A stretch of 64,000 nt of DNA, taken from positions 109,742 to 173,741 of the forward strand of contig QKWP01000704.1 of the NCBI GenBank assembly GCA_003550325.1, in the 5' to 3' direction. Origin of the DNA: Gigaspora rosea (taxonomy: Eukaryota > Glomeromycota > Glomeromycetes > Diversisporales > Gigasporaceae). Position 1 is the stretch's first letter. Each line of letters opens with the position of its first letter. Below are positions 1-11,389 of this stretch, in pieces. A model generated the notes under the pieces. That model ran no database searches, had not been told where the DNA came from, and saw only the letters and a program-made list of their open reading frames with translations. Both the position numbers and the translations under genes were made by a program.

Positions 1-377
1 TTTTCATGGTCGTAAACAAAAGGAAACGCAGGGAACTTACTGATAACATTGTTGCTACATCAGCTATTGCATGGGAACAACAAAATACTTTTGAAGAATT
101 AAAAGAAGAAGAAGAAGAAACATTACAGCCTATAGGATCATACACTGTCATTGATACGTTTGTGCCAACATTGCCTGATGAGTTGGATATACAACTCGGT
201 GATAAGGTTACTGTTCTAGTGGTATATGATGATGGCTGGGTACAGGGAGTTAACGAGACTCAAGGTGGTGTCAAAGGTGTATTCCCACAACATTGTGTGA
301 ACATGAAAGTTTCCTTTAACGTTAACAATAAACGTTCAAGTTCCATGGGTGCATACACAATCGTGGACCTGAACTAA
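1..377 (+). CDS. C-terminal end of an SH3-domain protein (5' end outside window)
   Basis: The frame is open from the window edge to a TAA at 375-377, so this is the last exon of a gene that starts upstream. The first residues are basic (KRKRRE after FMVVN), as expected on the cytosolic side just after a membrane span; the span itself would lie outside the window, so this is inference. An acidic linker (EELKEEEEE) follows, then an SH3 fold: YTVIDTF (ALYDY-like), PDELDIQLGD, the Trp of DDGWVQG, and GVFPQHCV, the G-x-F-P signature. SH3 domains bind proline-rich peptides in signalling and cortical actin complexes. The layout of span, basic stretch, acidic linker and C-terminal SH3 is seen in fungal sensor-type membrane proteins. 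The SH3 call is firm; the identity of the whole protein is not recoverable here. Confidence 0.85.
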   Translation, partial: FMVVNKRKRRELTDNIVATSAIAWEQQNTFEELKEEEEETLQPIGSYTVIDTFVPTLPDELDIQLGDKVTVLVVYDDGWVQGVNETQGGVKGVFPQHCVNMKVSFNVNNKRSSSMGAYTIVDLN

Positions 378-1630
378 ATTATGTCAAATGGCATTGTTAT
401 CAACACTATATATACATTTTATACTTTGTACTTTTCCCCCCAATTTTTTATTGTAATCTTTTTTAAAAAAAAAATAATTCGTGTTTGTATACAATAACCT
501 TTAGTACGATTTTGTAAATCTTGATTTTCGTGCTATTTACTTTATTAATGTAGTGTGGGATTTGGCCACAAGTTTTTCCTTGTAATAAGAATTTAAATAG
601 AAATAGAAAAATACGCAATATATAATATATAATACAATAATTTCTGATCAATGTGTATAATTCAATTTTATAAGAACATTGCAGTCTCCGCAGCAATCAT
701 GCCGATTAACTTTAAAAGTTGTAATGACTGCGATTGTTATCCAGCAGGTCGCAATTGTTGTAACTACCGATTAAGTTGCATTAAACAGCCATTCTAACAA
801 TGCTTTAGTTAAAGATTCACCTTCCTGACGGAGTTTTTATCTATTCTTGAATTTTTTACCGCATAGCATTGCCACATAGTATCTTCCTCATATAAACATG
901 AAGAGGTACCATATTTTCGCACTATCACATCTGCATATTATCCAAAGTAAGCGTATGTGCGTTATTTTGAGATGATACCAATTGTCTATCGAGACCGATT
1001 TCAAAAAAACAATAACGTCCACGTGCGTTGTTTTGAGGCAAAAAAGAGTGTCGGGATGATTTTTCCATGTGCGTTGTTTTGAGATGAAAAAGAAAGTCAA
1101 GTTGTATGCGTGATAATTTTTATTTCACAATCTTATCGTTATGCATTCGATAAGTTTTATGAGTTTTCTACAGCTGATATTTCGTTAAGACACGAAAAGA
1201 GACGTGTCAAATATTACTGAATTTGGTATATTGGCAGAATGAAATCATCTGATAAACTTGAAAGCCCGAAGCTCATCTTTTGGTAGCATTCAAAGGTTTC
1301 TATTGTTTTATCTCGGTAAGAATTTATCTCACGCTATGATATTGTTCATTTATCATTTTTATCTATCCTATTTTCACATATAATATGATTTTGTCTTGCG
1401 ACTTACGCATATGAAGATTATTTTTTTAAAATTTTTTGAATTGCTGCGTATTATAAGGTCAATTTTTGGCTTTAAGTATGGGCATTTGTTAATTCTTAAG
1501 AATAGTGACTGATGATATTTTTCAAAATCATAGGGGTGATGAGCCAGCGCTGAGAGAAAGAACTTGAAAAAAGGGCAAAGGTGCACATACTTTACTTTAG
1601 TTATAACACTGAAAGAAGTAGAATTGAAAC
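378..1630. other. AT-rich intergenic stretch
   Basis: This is the 3' flank of the SH3 gene followed by non-coding DNA. The only internal structure I see is a short motif, TGTGCGTTGTTTTGAGATGA, present in three imperfect direct copies near 955, 1021 and 1069. No coding frame stands out. Confidence 0.5.
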
Positions 1631-1639
1631 TGGGTATCT

Positions 1640-1936
1640 TGAGACCTGGCAGACAGAACGCGATCATTGAAAACTGAATTGGTTGAAAATTCTATTGATT
1701 CTATAAGGAGGTTACCTAAAACTAAAGAAGCATTTAGAAATATGGCTGTAGGTGATACATTGGAGGTTCGATGTATATGTAAAGAGTCTGGGATTTATAG
1801 GAGTTGTTTATTTGAACGAGCCACATTGAATATCACAACTTCAGAATACGCTTTTAGAAGATTTATTAGATATTACTTATATTTTTATTTCAAATTACAT
1901 ATTTCATTTTTTAATAGTACAAATTTAAAAGACTAA
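1640..1936 (+). pseudogene. Unrecognised coding-like remnant
   Basis: After a TGA near 1639 one frame stays open to 1936, and its first ~70 codons read like protein (KEAFRNMAVGDTLEV, CICKESGIYRSCLFE). It has no convincing ATG; the end runs into low-complexity Tyr/Phe codons. I do not recognise the family. It may be a fragment of a decayed gene or of an element ORF. No partner exon was found nearby. Confidence 0.25.
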
Positions 1937-1999
1937 TTTTTATTAATTAATCGAAATTTAAAAGATAATATAAAATAAAAATTTAATAGGATACTTAGT

Positions 2000-3106
2000 T
2001 TCAGCTAAAAATATTAGCTTACTCATCCTGCTGTAGTCACCACGTAATGATGTATCCTATGACCAGGTTTATAACAACCCGTAGTTGTATCCTCCATTTC
2101 TGCAGGTGAACGTTACCATTAGAGGATGATCCCGTGGTGAACACTATGAACAACATTGCCAATAGCATGGATGCTTGTTCAAGACCCCAACTTCTCATTT
2201 GGTGCAAAGTGTCCAAAGTAGTTCTCAAAGGTCTAGAGTTTGGCATATTTTATTTTAATTAAGTTAAAGAGCTAGCATACAAAAAAGCTACCATAAGGAA
2301 ACTTTAAAAAAAATAAAAAACTATCCTAATTTAAAAAAAAAAACAAATATAAAATATTGTTTCTTAAGCTCTTTTTCAAATAAATTCAAATAAATTGAAT
2401 TTTTAAATGATCCAGGAAGCCCATACCCATAATGGGATCATTTTTTAGACAAGCAGCACAAAGAAACATATTATGTTTGATTTATTTAGGGTAATAAAAG
2501 CTGGTTTTTATTGTACAATAATACTTTTTTAAGCAGTTTATAGAAAGTGCATATCTAATCCCTTGTGTAAGACCAGTAGAACTTGTTTGCAGTTGTGGTC
2601 AATTTTTTTTTTCAAAGTAATTAGTTAACATGTTCTCTCTTTTATAACTCTTAAATCTTTGCGATGACTTGCTATTGAAGCAATTAAAACAGTAAAGTAC
2701 TCATAAAGTACTCAAAGTTTGCAAAAAAAAAAATACCATATGCTATATAAATAAGCATCATTATTTTTAAAATTTTAAAATTAAATATCTTGATAATTAA
2801 TTAATCAAATTTAATAAAATTTTGAAAAAGGGTGCTTATTTATTATAGAATATGGTGCTTCAAAAAAGGGAATAAAATTATTAAAATATTAGAAAAATTA
2901 TACATATAATACTATAATAGGTTTTAGCTTATCTAGTATTATATGTCTGTAGTAAAAAAGGAGTTAGTAATAGTATAGGTTATTAAGTATTGCCTCTGTC
3001 ATTATTTCTTTTTATTCTAGTATTTTTTTTGTTTTTTCTTTAATAATCTTTCGTAAGCTTGTTAATAATTTTTATTATTGTGTATTAGATATAATAGTAC
3101 TTTTAT
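2000..3106. other. AT-rich stretch without recognised genes
   Basis: On the minus strand 2037-2246 stays open from an ATG at 2246 (MPNSRPLRTTLDTLH...) and has near-normal codon content, but it is only 69 residues and unrecognised. The rest is poly-A/poly-T-rich DNA with no clear structure. Confidence 0.4.
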
Positions 3107-3225
3107 TACCATATTTTTGCGAAATAACGTGCAGGGGTATAATTTCGAATTTTGGCTCAAATTAAGTTTAATCTGGGCCAAAATTTGAAATAACGCCCCT
3201 GCACATTATTCCACAAAATATGGTA
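3107..3225. mobile_element. 119-bp foldback (MITE-like) element
   Basis: The two ends are inverted copies of each other: TACCATATTTTTGCGAAATA on the left and the reverse complement of CCACAAAATATGGTA on the right. The repeat continues inwards through TGCAGGGG and the TTTTGGC region, leaving a loop of ~15 bp. This is the form of a short non-autonomous DNA element. No target duplication is obvious. Confidence 0.6.
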
Positions 3226-3521
3226 TCTATTTTTTCTTTGCTTTTCTTATAGTTTTTCTTTTTTTTAAATTTTCATTTCAGATATAATTTTGGTTTTTGC
3301 TTTTTATTTAATATTGTTTTTTTATTTTTCTTTATAAAAAACTCAAAGAAAAAGTTTTTAGAAAAAAGAGTTTTTAAAGTAAATAGCAATGCAATATTTT
3401 ATGTATTGGGTAATATCACATATAGATATTAATAGATTAACTTTAGTGCAGTAACTGGACTTAGGTGCTTGCTTATAAAAAGCTAGGTTTTATATCTAGT
3501 ATTACTATTTAGTGTAATATT

Positions 3522-3670
3522 CAAATATAACTCACTTCTAGGGTAGTTGGTACGAATGGCATACCACTGGCGCAATATTATAAATTTATATGATAATTTA
3601 ATGGCGCATAAGTGGCATGCTACTGCACCAACAACCCTACTCACTTCGCTTTGCGAAGCTCGTTATATTT
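3522..3670. repeat. Small hairpin repeat, split by the 99-bp insertion
   Basis: Without the insertion at 3540-3638 the sequence is CAAATATAACTCACTTCGC, then TTT, then GCGAAGCTCGTTATATTT, an imperfect 18-bp hairpin. The same hairpin occurs at 7874-7913. Both copies are followed by the same flank (TTTTTAGCG, GTTGGCCTACAC, ACTAAAGACTAATGCTTCA), so this is a dispersed family. Confidence 0.6.
3540..3638. mobile_element. 99-bp TIR element with ~10-bp target duplication
   Basis: The ends are inverted (AGGGTAGTTGGTACGAATG and the complement of ATGCTACTGCACCAACAACCCT), with GCGC closing each arm. It splits the hairpin repeat. The flanks are ACTCACTTCT (3530-3539) and ACTCACTTCG (3639-3648), a 10-bp duplication with one mismatch. 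Removing the element and one copy restores the uninterrupted repeat seen at 7874. A 9-10-bp duplication is typical of Mutator-like (MULE) elements. Confidence 0.7.
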
Positions 3671-4032
3671 TTAGCGCCGTTGGCCTACACAAACTAAAGA
3701 CTAATGCTTCAACTTTATAATGTGGCGCAGCATACGCTGTAAAATAAAAAAACTAATCAAATAGTGCACAAAATAATGCATATAAGTGCACATAAAACTT
3801 TAATAGTGCACAAAAATGCACAATTATTTATTATAAATGAGAAATTTTCTTGTTTAGAATACTTGTATATATTTTAAAAATTTATATACAATAACCAAAA
3901 TTAATTTTATTTAAATTAAAGTTATATAATTTATTAATCTAACTATATAAGTTATATATTAAAAAATTATTATTTTAATTTAATTAAATAATAATAAAAT
4001 TTAATTATTGCTTTTATATAGTGCATAGCTCC

Positions 4033-4257
4033 AGAGCCGCTAGGGCTCTCAGTTGCTTCGCTTCGCTCAGGTCCAGGCTTACAGCCTGGTAACCGAGGCT
4101 GGCGTACCAAGTACTGGCCTCGGAGCAAAAAAAAAATGGGATGCCCGCAGGGTGTTAAATTGTGCCTGGTTAATTAAAACGTGGCCAAGCCATGTAATCC
4201 TCCCAAGCCTTTTGGCAAGATAAGTGTATGTATGCAAAATTGCTACGCAATTTTGAA
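4033..4257. repeat. Cluster of four short perfect hairpins in a GC-richer island
   Basis: Within about 225 bp there are AGAGCC/GGCTCT (4033-4049), CCAGGC/GCCTGG (4073-4089), CCGAGGC/GCCTCGG with an inner GTAC/GTAC (4093-4123), and CAAAATTGC/GCAATTTTG (near 4235-4257). The island is far more GC-rich than its flanks. It could be the end of a dispersed element or a structured RNA. I see no second copy in the window. Confidence 0.4.
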
Positions 4258-4376
4258 ATTTTTTATTTTGATTTGTATTGACTAACAATCTTATTAAAAC
4301 AATAATCTAATCGTCCAATAAGAGGAATTAATACTGGTTTATAACGAAACATATATGGGTTAAATTTGAATCTTGT

Positions 4377-5141
4377 TCAACTCAAAGCTAAACAAATTAC
4401 AAACCTATTTTTGTTCTTTGATTTCTCAATATCACGAATTATTTTTCTATATTGAATAATCACATAATTTGTCTCTCGCATATGCAGCTTTTTACAGCAA
4501 AATAAAATTTCATGAATTTTAGATTTGATTATTTCAAAAAGTTCTGGATTTTTGATTGATATATTTATATCTTCATCACTAAGAAATATTGATTGTAGTG
4601 TTTTCTTGTACTTGATATTAATAAATTTTGGTAGTTTGGTGTTTTGTTTATAATTTTTATTGTAGACGGGTTGCAGAATTTCTATATGATTTTTGCTTAT
4701 AATTTGATTAGCAAGTTGTCGAAAAAGAATTTCTATTTTTGATATTGGTTTTAAAAGTTCTGGTATTTCTAAATATAATTCTGGTCTGAATTGATATTTG
4801 CTATATTTTATAGCAAGATCAATTATATATTGATTTGGAGTTTGTGAATTTAAAATTTCATTTTTCATATTTTGATATTTTATTAAGGCTTTATTACTTG
4901 ATAATTCTAATTGATCACAAAAAAAAAGAATTTCATTAATTATTTTAATAAAATATTAATAAAGATTTGGATTTTGTGAAAAGATTTGATTTTGTTTAAG
5001 TGGTATATTATTGAATTTTTCAACTAAATTCCAAGCAATTTCTTTTATTTCATGATAAATTTTTGAATAAAGTTCTTGCCATTTTTTTGTTTCAATTTGT
5101 ATTTTTTTAAAATAATTTATTTGTTTTTTACTGATTTTCAT
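4377..5141 (-). pseudogene. Unrecognised 254-codon gene broken by one in-frame stop
   Basis: From the ATG at 5141 the minus-strand frame runs 61 codons to a TAA at 4956-4958, then continues in the same frame through 4955-4869 and on to the stop at 4377. One nonsense change thus splits an otherwise open 254-codon frame. The product would be Lys/Ile/Asn-rich and mainly helical (EIKEIAWNLVEKFNN; PELLKPISKIEILF). No domain was recognised. It is divergent from the coiled-coil pseudogene at 5492, with 350 bp between the two starts, and both have one inactivating lesion. Translation readthrough or an assembly error at the TAA cannot be excluded. Confidence 0.45.
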
Positions 5142-5491
5142 TTTAAATTACTAAAAAAAGGGGACAATTGAGGTATTTATAGTTTATTTTTGCTAAGCCA
5201 CTTTTTTTCTTATTCTAGTTTGTAATTAATTGCTTGTTTGAATAGATTTTTGTTATTTTTTTTACCATAGAATCACTTTTTATGTTTTATGTTATCTTTA
5301 TATTTCTGGTAAACCCAAGCTTTTTTTGTTGAATTATAAGAAATATTTGATACCCCTGATGTATTCGATTTGTATTTGTTTTTAAAAATCATTATTTTTA
5401 AAAAAAATAAAAATTGAAAAGAATTCACTCTAAAGGTTAAAAAAATAAATTTAAAATTTTTTTTAAAGAAAAAGTTATTTTTAAACTAAAA

Positions 5492-5958
5492 ATGGCTGAA
5501 TTAACAGGCAGCGAAATTCTAAGTCAAAAATATAAAAATTTATTAAATAAAATGCAAGAAGTTACTCGGTGCAATATCGCATTATTGCAAGACAAAAATG
5601 ATTTGAACCAAGCAAATACAGCATTACAAGCAAGAGTCGAAGAATTAATGAATGAGTTAAATCAATTAACCAAAACAATTGAAGAGTTAACAAAATCAAA
5701 TAATGCTTTTAAGTTGTACTGCAAGTTACAGAAGATGAAAGAAACTTTTACAAAGCAGCAAATTTCGAAGAATTTAACAAATTTATTGAAAACTATATAG
5801 TTAATTTATTTGATAATTTCAATTTTAACAATTCAATCATAAACAAGATTTTTGAATTTATGCAAAGGTTTAATTTATTGAACAATAGATATACTCATAT
5901 TATCTATACCAAATTTTTGAAACCCAGTATTTGTAATTTTGTATGCACATCTTGTTGA
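5492..5958 (+). pseudogene. Frameshifted coiled-coil protein gene
   Basis: The ATG at 5492 opens a frame with a clear heptad pattern (ALLQDKNDLNQANTALQARV, then VEELMNELNQLTKTIEELTK). After about codon 72 the coding quality moves to the -1 frame, where QVTEDERNFYKAANFEEF continues with Asn/Phe-rich sequence to a TGA at 5956-5958. The switch lies between 5712 and 5725, so a one-base indel has broken the gene; it would encode about 155 residues. The N-terminal coiled coil suggests oligomerisation. The family is not recognised. Confidence 0.45.
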
Positions 5959-6197
5959 TTTTAGAAAATTTCGTATAACTTAAATTTTATTTATTAATTT
6001 ATTAGTAGTATTTTCTGCATTAATTTTTATTTTCTCACAAGTTGATTACTCATTTGTGTGCATAAAATACAATAAATAAGCTCAATATTTATTTAGTTTA
6101 ATATATAAAATTTGTCAAACAAAAATTGTGATTTAATTGGTAAATTTTAAATTTACAAATAAGTAAATGTTGATCTGATTATAAATTTACGAAATGG

Positions 6198-7320
6198 TAG
6201 ATACGTTTTTTAAAATAACCCACTATTTGGCAATGATTTACAAGAAATTTTACTATGCTAACTAAAAAAAATTTTATAACAAGCCTTGTAGGGCATATCT
6301 CAGAGCATTTGAATCTCAATTTTCATGAAAAAATGTTGAAAACTCATGGAGATATCAATGTTTTTGTAAATTCAGACGCATACGTTTTTACAAGTTTTCC
6401 CCTAAACTTCTACTGATCCCGGAGGCACTTTCTCAAAATGAAACCTCAAAAAATCGATTAAGTAACCTGATAGGATAAGTATTCAAGAGTTTACCATAAA
6501 ATTTCAGCTCATTTGGTCAAATATTCATCGATTAACAACGATTTTTCATTTTCTTTCCAGATTCGGAATTTTCTAAAATTTTCAATTTTGATGAAGACAG
6601 AAAAATCACCATCACAGGCTAGATTTTTTAAAGCTACATATTAACATACGTTCAAATTCTACAAACCATTAGAGTATGGTCACAAAATATTTCCTGTGAA
6701 ATCTCATGGTATTTGGACCGATATTGATGAAGTTATTGAATTTTTTCATTTATTTACAAATTAGAAAAATTTTCAAGTTTTTCGTTAGATACGTTTTCAA
6801 AATAACCCACTGTTAGGCGATAATTTACGAGAAATTTTACTATGCTAACTAAAAAAAAATTTATAACAAGCCTTGTAGGGCATATCTCAGAGCATTTGAA
6901 TCTCAATTTTTATGAAAAAATGTTGAAAACTCATGAAGATATCAACGTTTTTGTAAATTCGAACGCATACGTTTTCGCAAGTTTTCCCCAAACTTCTACT
7001 AATTCCGGAGGCACTTTCTCAAAATGAAACCTCAAAAAATCATGTAAGTAACCTGATAGAATAGGTATTCGAGAGTTTACCATAAAAATTTCAGCCCATT
7101 TGGTCAAATATTCATCGATTAACAACGATTTTTCATTTTATTTCCAGATTCGGGATTTTCAATTTTGATGAAGACGAAAAAATTACCATCACAGGCCAGA
7201 TTTTTTAAAGCTACATAATAGCATATGTTCAAATTTTACAAACCATTAGAGTATGGTCACAAAATTTTTCCTGTGAAATTTCATGGTATTTGGACAAAAA
7301 TTGGTAGAGTTATTGAATTT
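6198..7320. repeat. Tandem duplication, ~588-bp unit, two copies
   Basis: The unit beginning TAGATACGTTTTTTAAAAT at 6198 recurs at 6786 and the two run in parallel through TTTTACTATGCTAACTAAA and GGAGGCACTTTCTCAAAATG. The second copy decays past about 7320. A diverged third copy lies at 11625-12060 and an inverted fourth at about 15480-15935, flanking the hairpin satellite. Short open frames inside are not consistent between copies. Confidence 0.75.
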
Positions 7321-7873
7321 TTATTTGTAGACATATTTTGGAAGTTTTCGGAAAGCTAAATTTTAGATTCATTTTGTAACTTATTTTTGATAAAAGTAGG
7401 ATACAAATAGGTTAAAATCGGTCTAAAAAATCTGTCCTCATACCTAAAAATCGTCAAAAATCTGGCCACATAAAATCTGGCCACATATTTTTCTGGATTT
7501 ACTAGTAAATTTTTGAAAAAAAGTTGACACAAAATGTAATTTTAATTAAAAAAACCTGATTTTTTTCCGGAAAAAACACTGTTTTTGGGTAAACCTGGAG
7601 ACTTTTACTAATAAATTTCAAAAAATATCTGCATGTGGTTGAATTTTCAAAAATTTGGCCACATATCCCTTAGACTTTGGAGGGGTCTGACGTCACACCC
7701 CTTTTTAACTATAAACACATGGATGACGATTAATAATTTGTCATATCCTATCACACATAACCAAATTCATGAGCTTACTGATGACTAACGCAGAAGCCCG
7801 CACCACCAATCAAAGCCACATGGCAGTGGCTCTGATTGGCTTGTTGGTTACTGCGCCTCAAAGTTGTAACATT

Positions 7874-7913
7874 CAAATATAACTCACTTCACTTTGCGAA
7901 GCTCGTTATATTT
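7874..7913. repeat. Second copy of the small hairpin repeat
   Basis: CAAATATAACTCACTTCACTTTGCGAAGCTCGTTATATTT is read here as two arms around a short loop. It is the uninterrupted counterpart of the split copy at 3522-3670. Its right flank is itself interrupted by the element at 7928-9488. Confidence 0.6.
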
Positions 7914-7927
7914 TTAGCGGCCATTGG

Positions 7928-9488
7928 TATAGATGGCGGTGAAATTAAATTTTAATTTTGAAATTTCAACGGTTGAAAATTAAATTCAACTGTTGAAACT
8001 GAAATTATTTTCAACAGTTGAAATTAATCCAACAGTTGAAATTAATTTAATAGTCAAAATTAATTCAACAGTTGAAATTAAATTAACCATTAAAATTAAT
8101 TCAACTTTTGAAATAATTTGATCATTAAAATTACATGAATGAAGTGTATGGTTATCTGAGGACTGAAATGATGTGAACAAATACCATTCTTTGATTGGTT
8201 ATATTTTCACATAGCATTGTGGTCCGATTTGCATTTTACATTAAACCAGTTTGATATGGCTTTTGTAGTGCTATTTGTACATAATTATCCCTTTCAAAGA
8301 ATTATTTTAAGTATTTCAAGTTTAAGTTATGCCTTGTTTTTTGTTTGATTTATTTTTGATATTAATGGCTTTGTTTATTGATATATCGCTTGATTTCTAA
8401 AAAAAAAAAAAAAATCAAAAATGGCTTAAAATCGATTAAAACATACAATAAAAATTGCTAATAGCGTAATATAATTATTAATAGCCACATTGATGTTTTA
8501 TTGATCTTTTTTTTTTATCTTTAATGTATAATTACTAATTAATTATTACTTTCATGATCCCAACCTGATCAAACATCACATGGGTCATTTGTCAGTTAAT
8601 CTGATCTAAGTATTCAAAAATATATATATATTTTTTTTTTATAAGCTATTTACGACACCGTTCTTATACTGCATTTTATTATAACACCTGAATAAGTTTA
8701 GCTTTTAGACATGATTAAACAATTAAATGTTAAAAAAATTCTATACAAATTTATCTTCTAATTATAAAATATTGAATAAACACAATATATTGTTAAAATT
8801 TTATACTTGATTATTATATTATATAATGCTATATACATATAGGCTAAGAAGTAAATAATTTATTAGTTAATATTAATCAACTGTTAAAATATTTCATTTT
8901 TTAAAACTTCTAATATAATCTACTAATATACAACAAAAAAATAAAACTTTGAGCATTTAGATTATAACTTGCCAGACTTGGTGTATGAAATTTTTAATTG
9001 GTGAAAAATAAATTATTTGGTCAATTAATTTTATTATCACAATAACTAAAAAAGATGATCAGAAACTATAATAGTTGTGCTAAAATTTAATAACTGCGTT
9101 TTGACAAAAATTTTTGACAAAATTACTATTAGTATTACTTTAATTAATCATAGTACTTGTGCATAATCTCTATAATTAACTAATCACTTTGAGATAAATG
9201 CTTGTGAACCCTTAAACTGTTAATTTTAATTTCAACTGTTGATTTAATTTCAACAGGTAATTTAATTTCAACCATTGATTTAATTTCAACCATTGATAAT
9301 TTCAACTGTTGATTTAATTTCAATGGTTAATTTAATTTCAACTGTTGATCTAATTTTTGTATATAAATTAATTTCAACAATTAAAATTTAATTCGGCATC
9401 TTAATCTTAAAAAATTTTGGTGAAATTATTTCAACAATTTTTACTGCCGAATGTAGAAATTACCACTATAATTTCACCGCCATCTATA
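7928..9488. mobile_element. 1.56-kb non-autonomous TIR element with 8-bp target duplication
   Basis: The termini are inverted for at least 20 bp (TATAGATGGCGGTGAAATTA at both ends). The flanks are GCCATTGG (7920-7927) and GCTATTGG (9489-9496). The paralogous unfilled site at 3675-3682 reads GCCGTTGG followed by the same CCTACAC, so both the insertion and an 8-bp duplication are supported. Beneath the TIRs, both subterminal regions (about 7960-8110 and 9215-9400) are packed with the palindromic motif CAACTGTTGA in TTTCAACAGTTGAAATTAA-type units, the arrangement that transposases of the hAT type use as binding arrays. The centre is AT-rich and has no coding frame. Movement in trans is inferred. 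Confidence 0.75.
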
Positions 9489-9819
9489 GCTATTGGCCTA
9501 TACGAACTAAAGACTAATGCTTCACTATTTAGTTTGCTTAGAGGAGCGCCATTTATCATCTGATTTTTTGCTATTAAGAGGTTACCTTCCTCCCCCACCT
9601 GATCATTAAATACTGCAATTTGATTGGCTAAAATTATTAAATTTTTAAAAATTTTTAAAATTTAACATTAAATAACTTTTGAACCAGTGATCCGTTTTGG
9701 ATAATTTTACTACCAAAATGTTTATCTTAATGAGACGATTCCAATAAGCCTAAAATCATCAAACTCCAACCATAGGATCCCAAGATCATTATAGATTGGT
9801 CTGCATTATTTTTATATAT

Positions 9820-10181
9820 ATTAAAAATTATTATTAAAGATCTTATAAATTTTAATATTAAATAACTCTTGAACTAGTGATCCATTTTGGATAATTTTAC
9901 TACCAAAATGCTCGTCTCAATGAGATGATTCCAATGAATCTAAAATCGTTAAATTCTGATCATGAGATCCAGAGATCGTGTTATTTTTAATAGATTATAT
10001 TAAAATAACACAAATCTATAACAATCTCTGGATCCTGTAATCAGAATTTAACGATTTTAGTTTCATTAGAATTGTCTTATAGAGACGAGTATTTTGGTAG
10101 TAAAATCATTCAAAACGGATCACTGGTTCAAGGGTTATTTAATATTAAAGTTTATAAGATCTTTAATAATAATTTTTAATA
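9820..10181. repeat. 362-bp palindrome (TTAAATAACTCTTGAAC family)
   Basis: The arms of about 165 bp are inverted copies (ATTAAAAATTATTATTAAAG...; CTTGAACTAGTGATCC; ACTACCAAAATGCTCGTCTC) around a loop near 9990-10015. Part of the arm repeats the adjacent outer arm of the big palindrome, so it looks like a local inverted duplication. A relative lies at 41993-42212. Confidence 0.65.
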
Positions 10182-10230
10182 GGAATTGCTATTCGCACCA
10201 TGGATTTTTGCTATTTGCACCATGGTACAT

Positions 10231-11389
10231 TAGGGTGTTCATCAACTAATTAATCAGAACATAGTCAGAATACATAATGTAGATCACTAATTTCAGATTT
10301 TCTCATAGGATTCAAGGATTATTTTTGATTATACTTCTTCTATATATGAAAATATGGAATATAAAGGATTAGCTCACATTTTTTTAGCAATGTACTAGTT
10401 GTTCATAAGCTACTTTTATATCATTCGAAAGTTCTCTCTATTTTCTTTCTTATAAGAGATTTCTTAATAATGTTTTTTGAAATTTTTTTGTCAATTGCAA
10501 GAAATTTTTTTACAATCTAATTATAAAATTAATAAAACAGACTCTATTACAAGAAAGAGAATAATATGAACTTTCAGATAAAAAAAGATTTGCTTAAGAT
10601 TAATTAGGCCATTGTTGAGAAAAAGTACTTTGAATTTTCGATTTTATCAATTATTATACAGTATGATAAACGATGATTGTTTATTATATAAAATCAAAAA
10701 TTCAAAGTACTTTTTCTTAACAATGACCTAATTAATCTTAAGTGAATTTTTTTATCTGAAAGTTCTTATCACTTTCTTTCATGTAATAGAGCCCTTTTAT
10801 TAGTTCTATAAATATATTGTAAAAAAAATCTTGTAAATTGTCAAAAAAATTACAAAAAATATTATTAAGAAATCTATTATAAGAAAGAAATGATAAAAAC
10901 TTTCAAATAAAATAAAGTAGCTCATAAGTGACTAGTACATTGCTAAGAAAATGCGAGCCAATCCTCTATTTTCCATATTTTCATACGTAAAGGTAGTGAT
11001 GTGAATTCTACCAATTTGGTATATTTCTACCGGTATCTACCAGTAGGTGGTAGCTACCGGTAGCTACCACTATCAGTAGATCTACTAGTCACATGATAAT
11101 AAAATTTATTTAACAAAATCATATACTTTTCGATATTTATAATGCATTATATAATTTTAAAATTTTATTCTATTATTTTATTGGTATCTACCATGCATAT
11201 AATTTATCTAACGGGATCTACCATTATCAAACGGTAGACACCAGTGGTAGATTCCTACCGGTAGCTACCAACTCACATTACTACGTAGTATCAAAAATAA
11301 TCTTTAAATCCCATAAGAAAATCCAAAATTAGTGATCTATATTATATACCCTAACTATGTTTTGATTAATTAGTTGATTGAACACCCTA
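10231..11389. mobile_element. Long-TIR foldback element with 9-bp target duplication
   Basis: The ends TAGGGTGTTCATCAAC and its complement open arms of several hundred bp that fold about an axis near 10665 and pair through GATTTTCTCATAGGATT, TTAGCAATGTACTAGT and AAAGTACTTT. The flanks ATGGTACAT (10222-10230) and ATAGTACAT (11390-11398) differ by one base. The same insertion point is empty in the right arm of the large palindrome (near 16400, TATGGTATGAATAGC). The right arm is lengthened by a secondary insertion at 10990-11281. Long TIRs with a 9-bp duplication resemble MULE/foldback elements. Confidence 0.7.
10990..11281. mobile_element. ~290-bp element inside the foldback
   Basis: It interrupts the right arm of the 1159-bp foldback. 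The left arm lacks it, so the boundaries can be read from the comparison. The ends are roughly inverted (GTAGTGATGTGAATT and the complement of AACTCACATTACTAC) and TACGTA occurs on both flanks. The interior holds several GGTAGCTACC palindromes. Confidence 0.55.

Noticed and set aside
7986-8180. A 64-codon minus-strand frame with repeated L-I-S-T-V-E
   Set aside because: It is the translation of the subterminal CAACAGTTGAAATTAA array.
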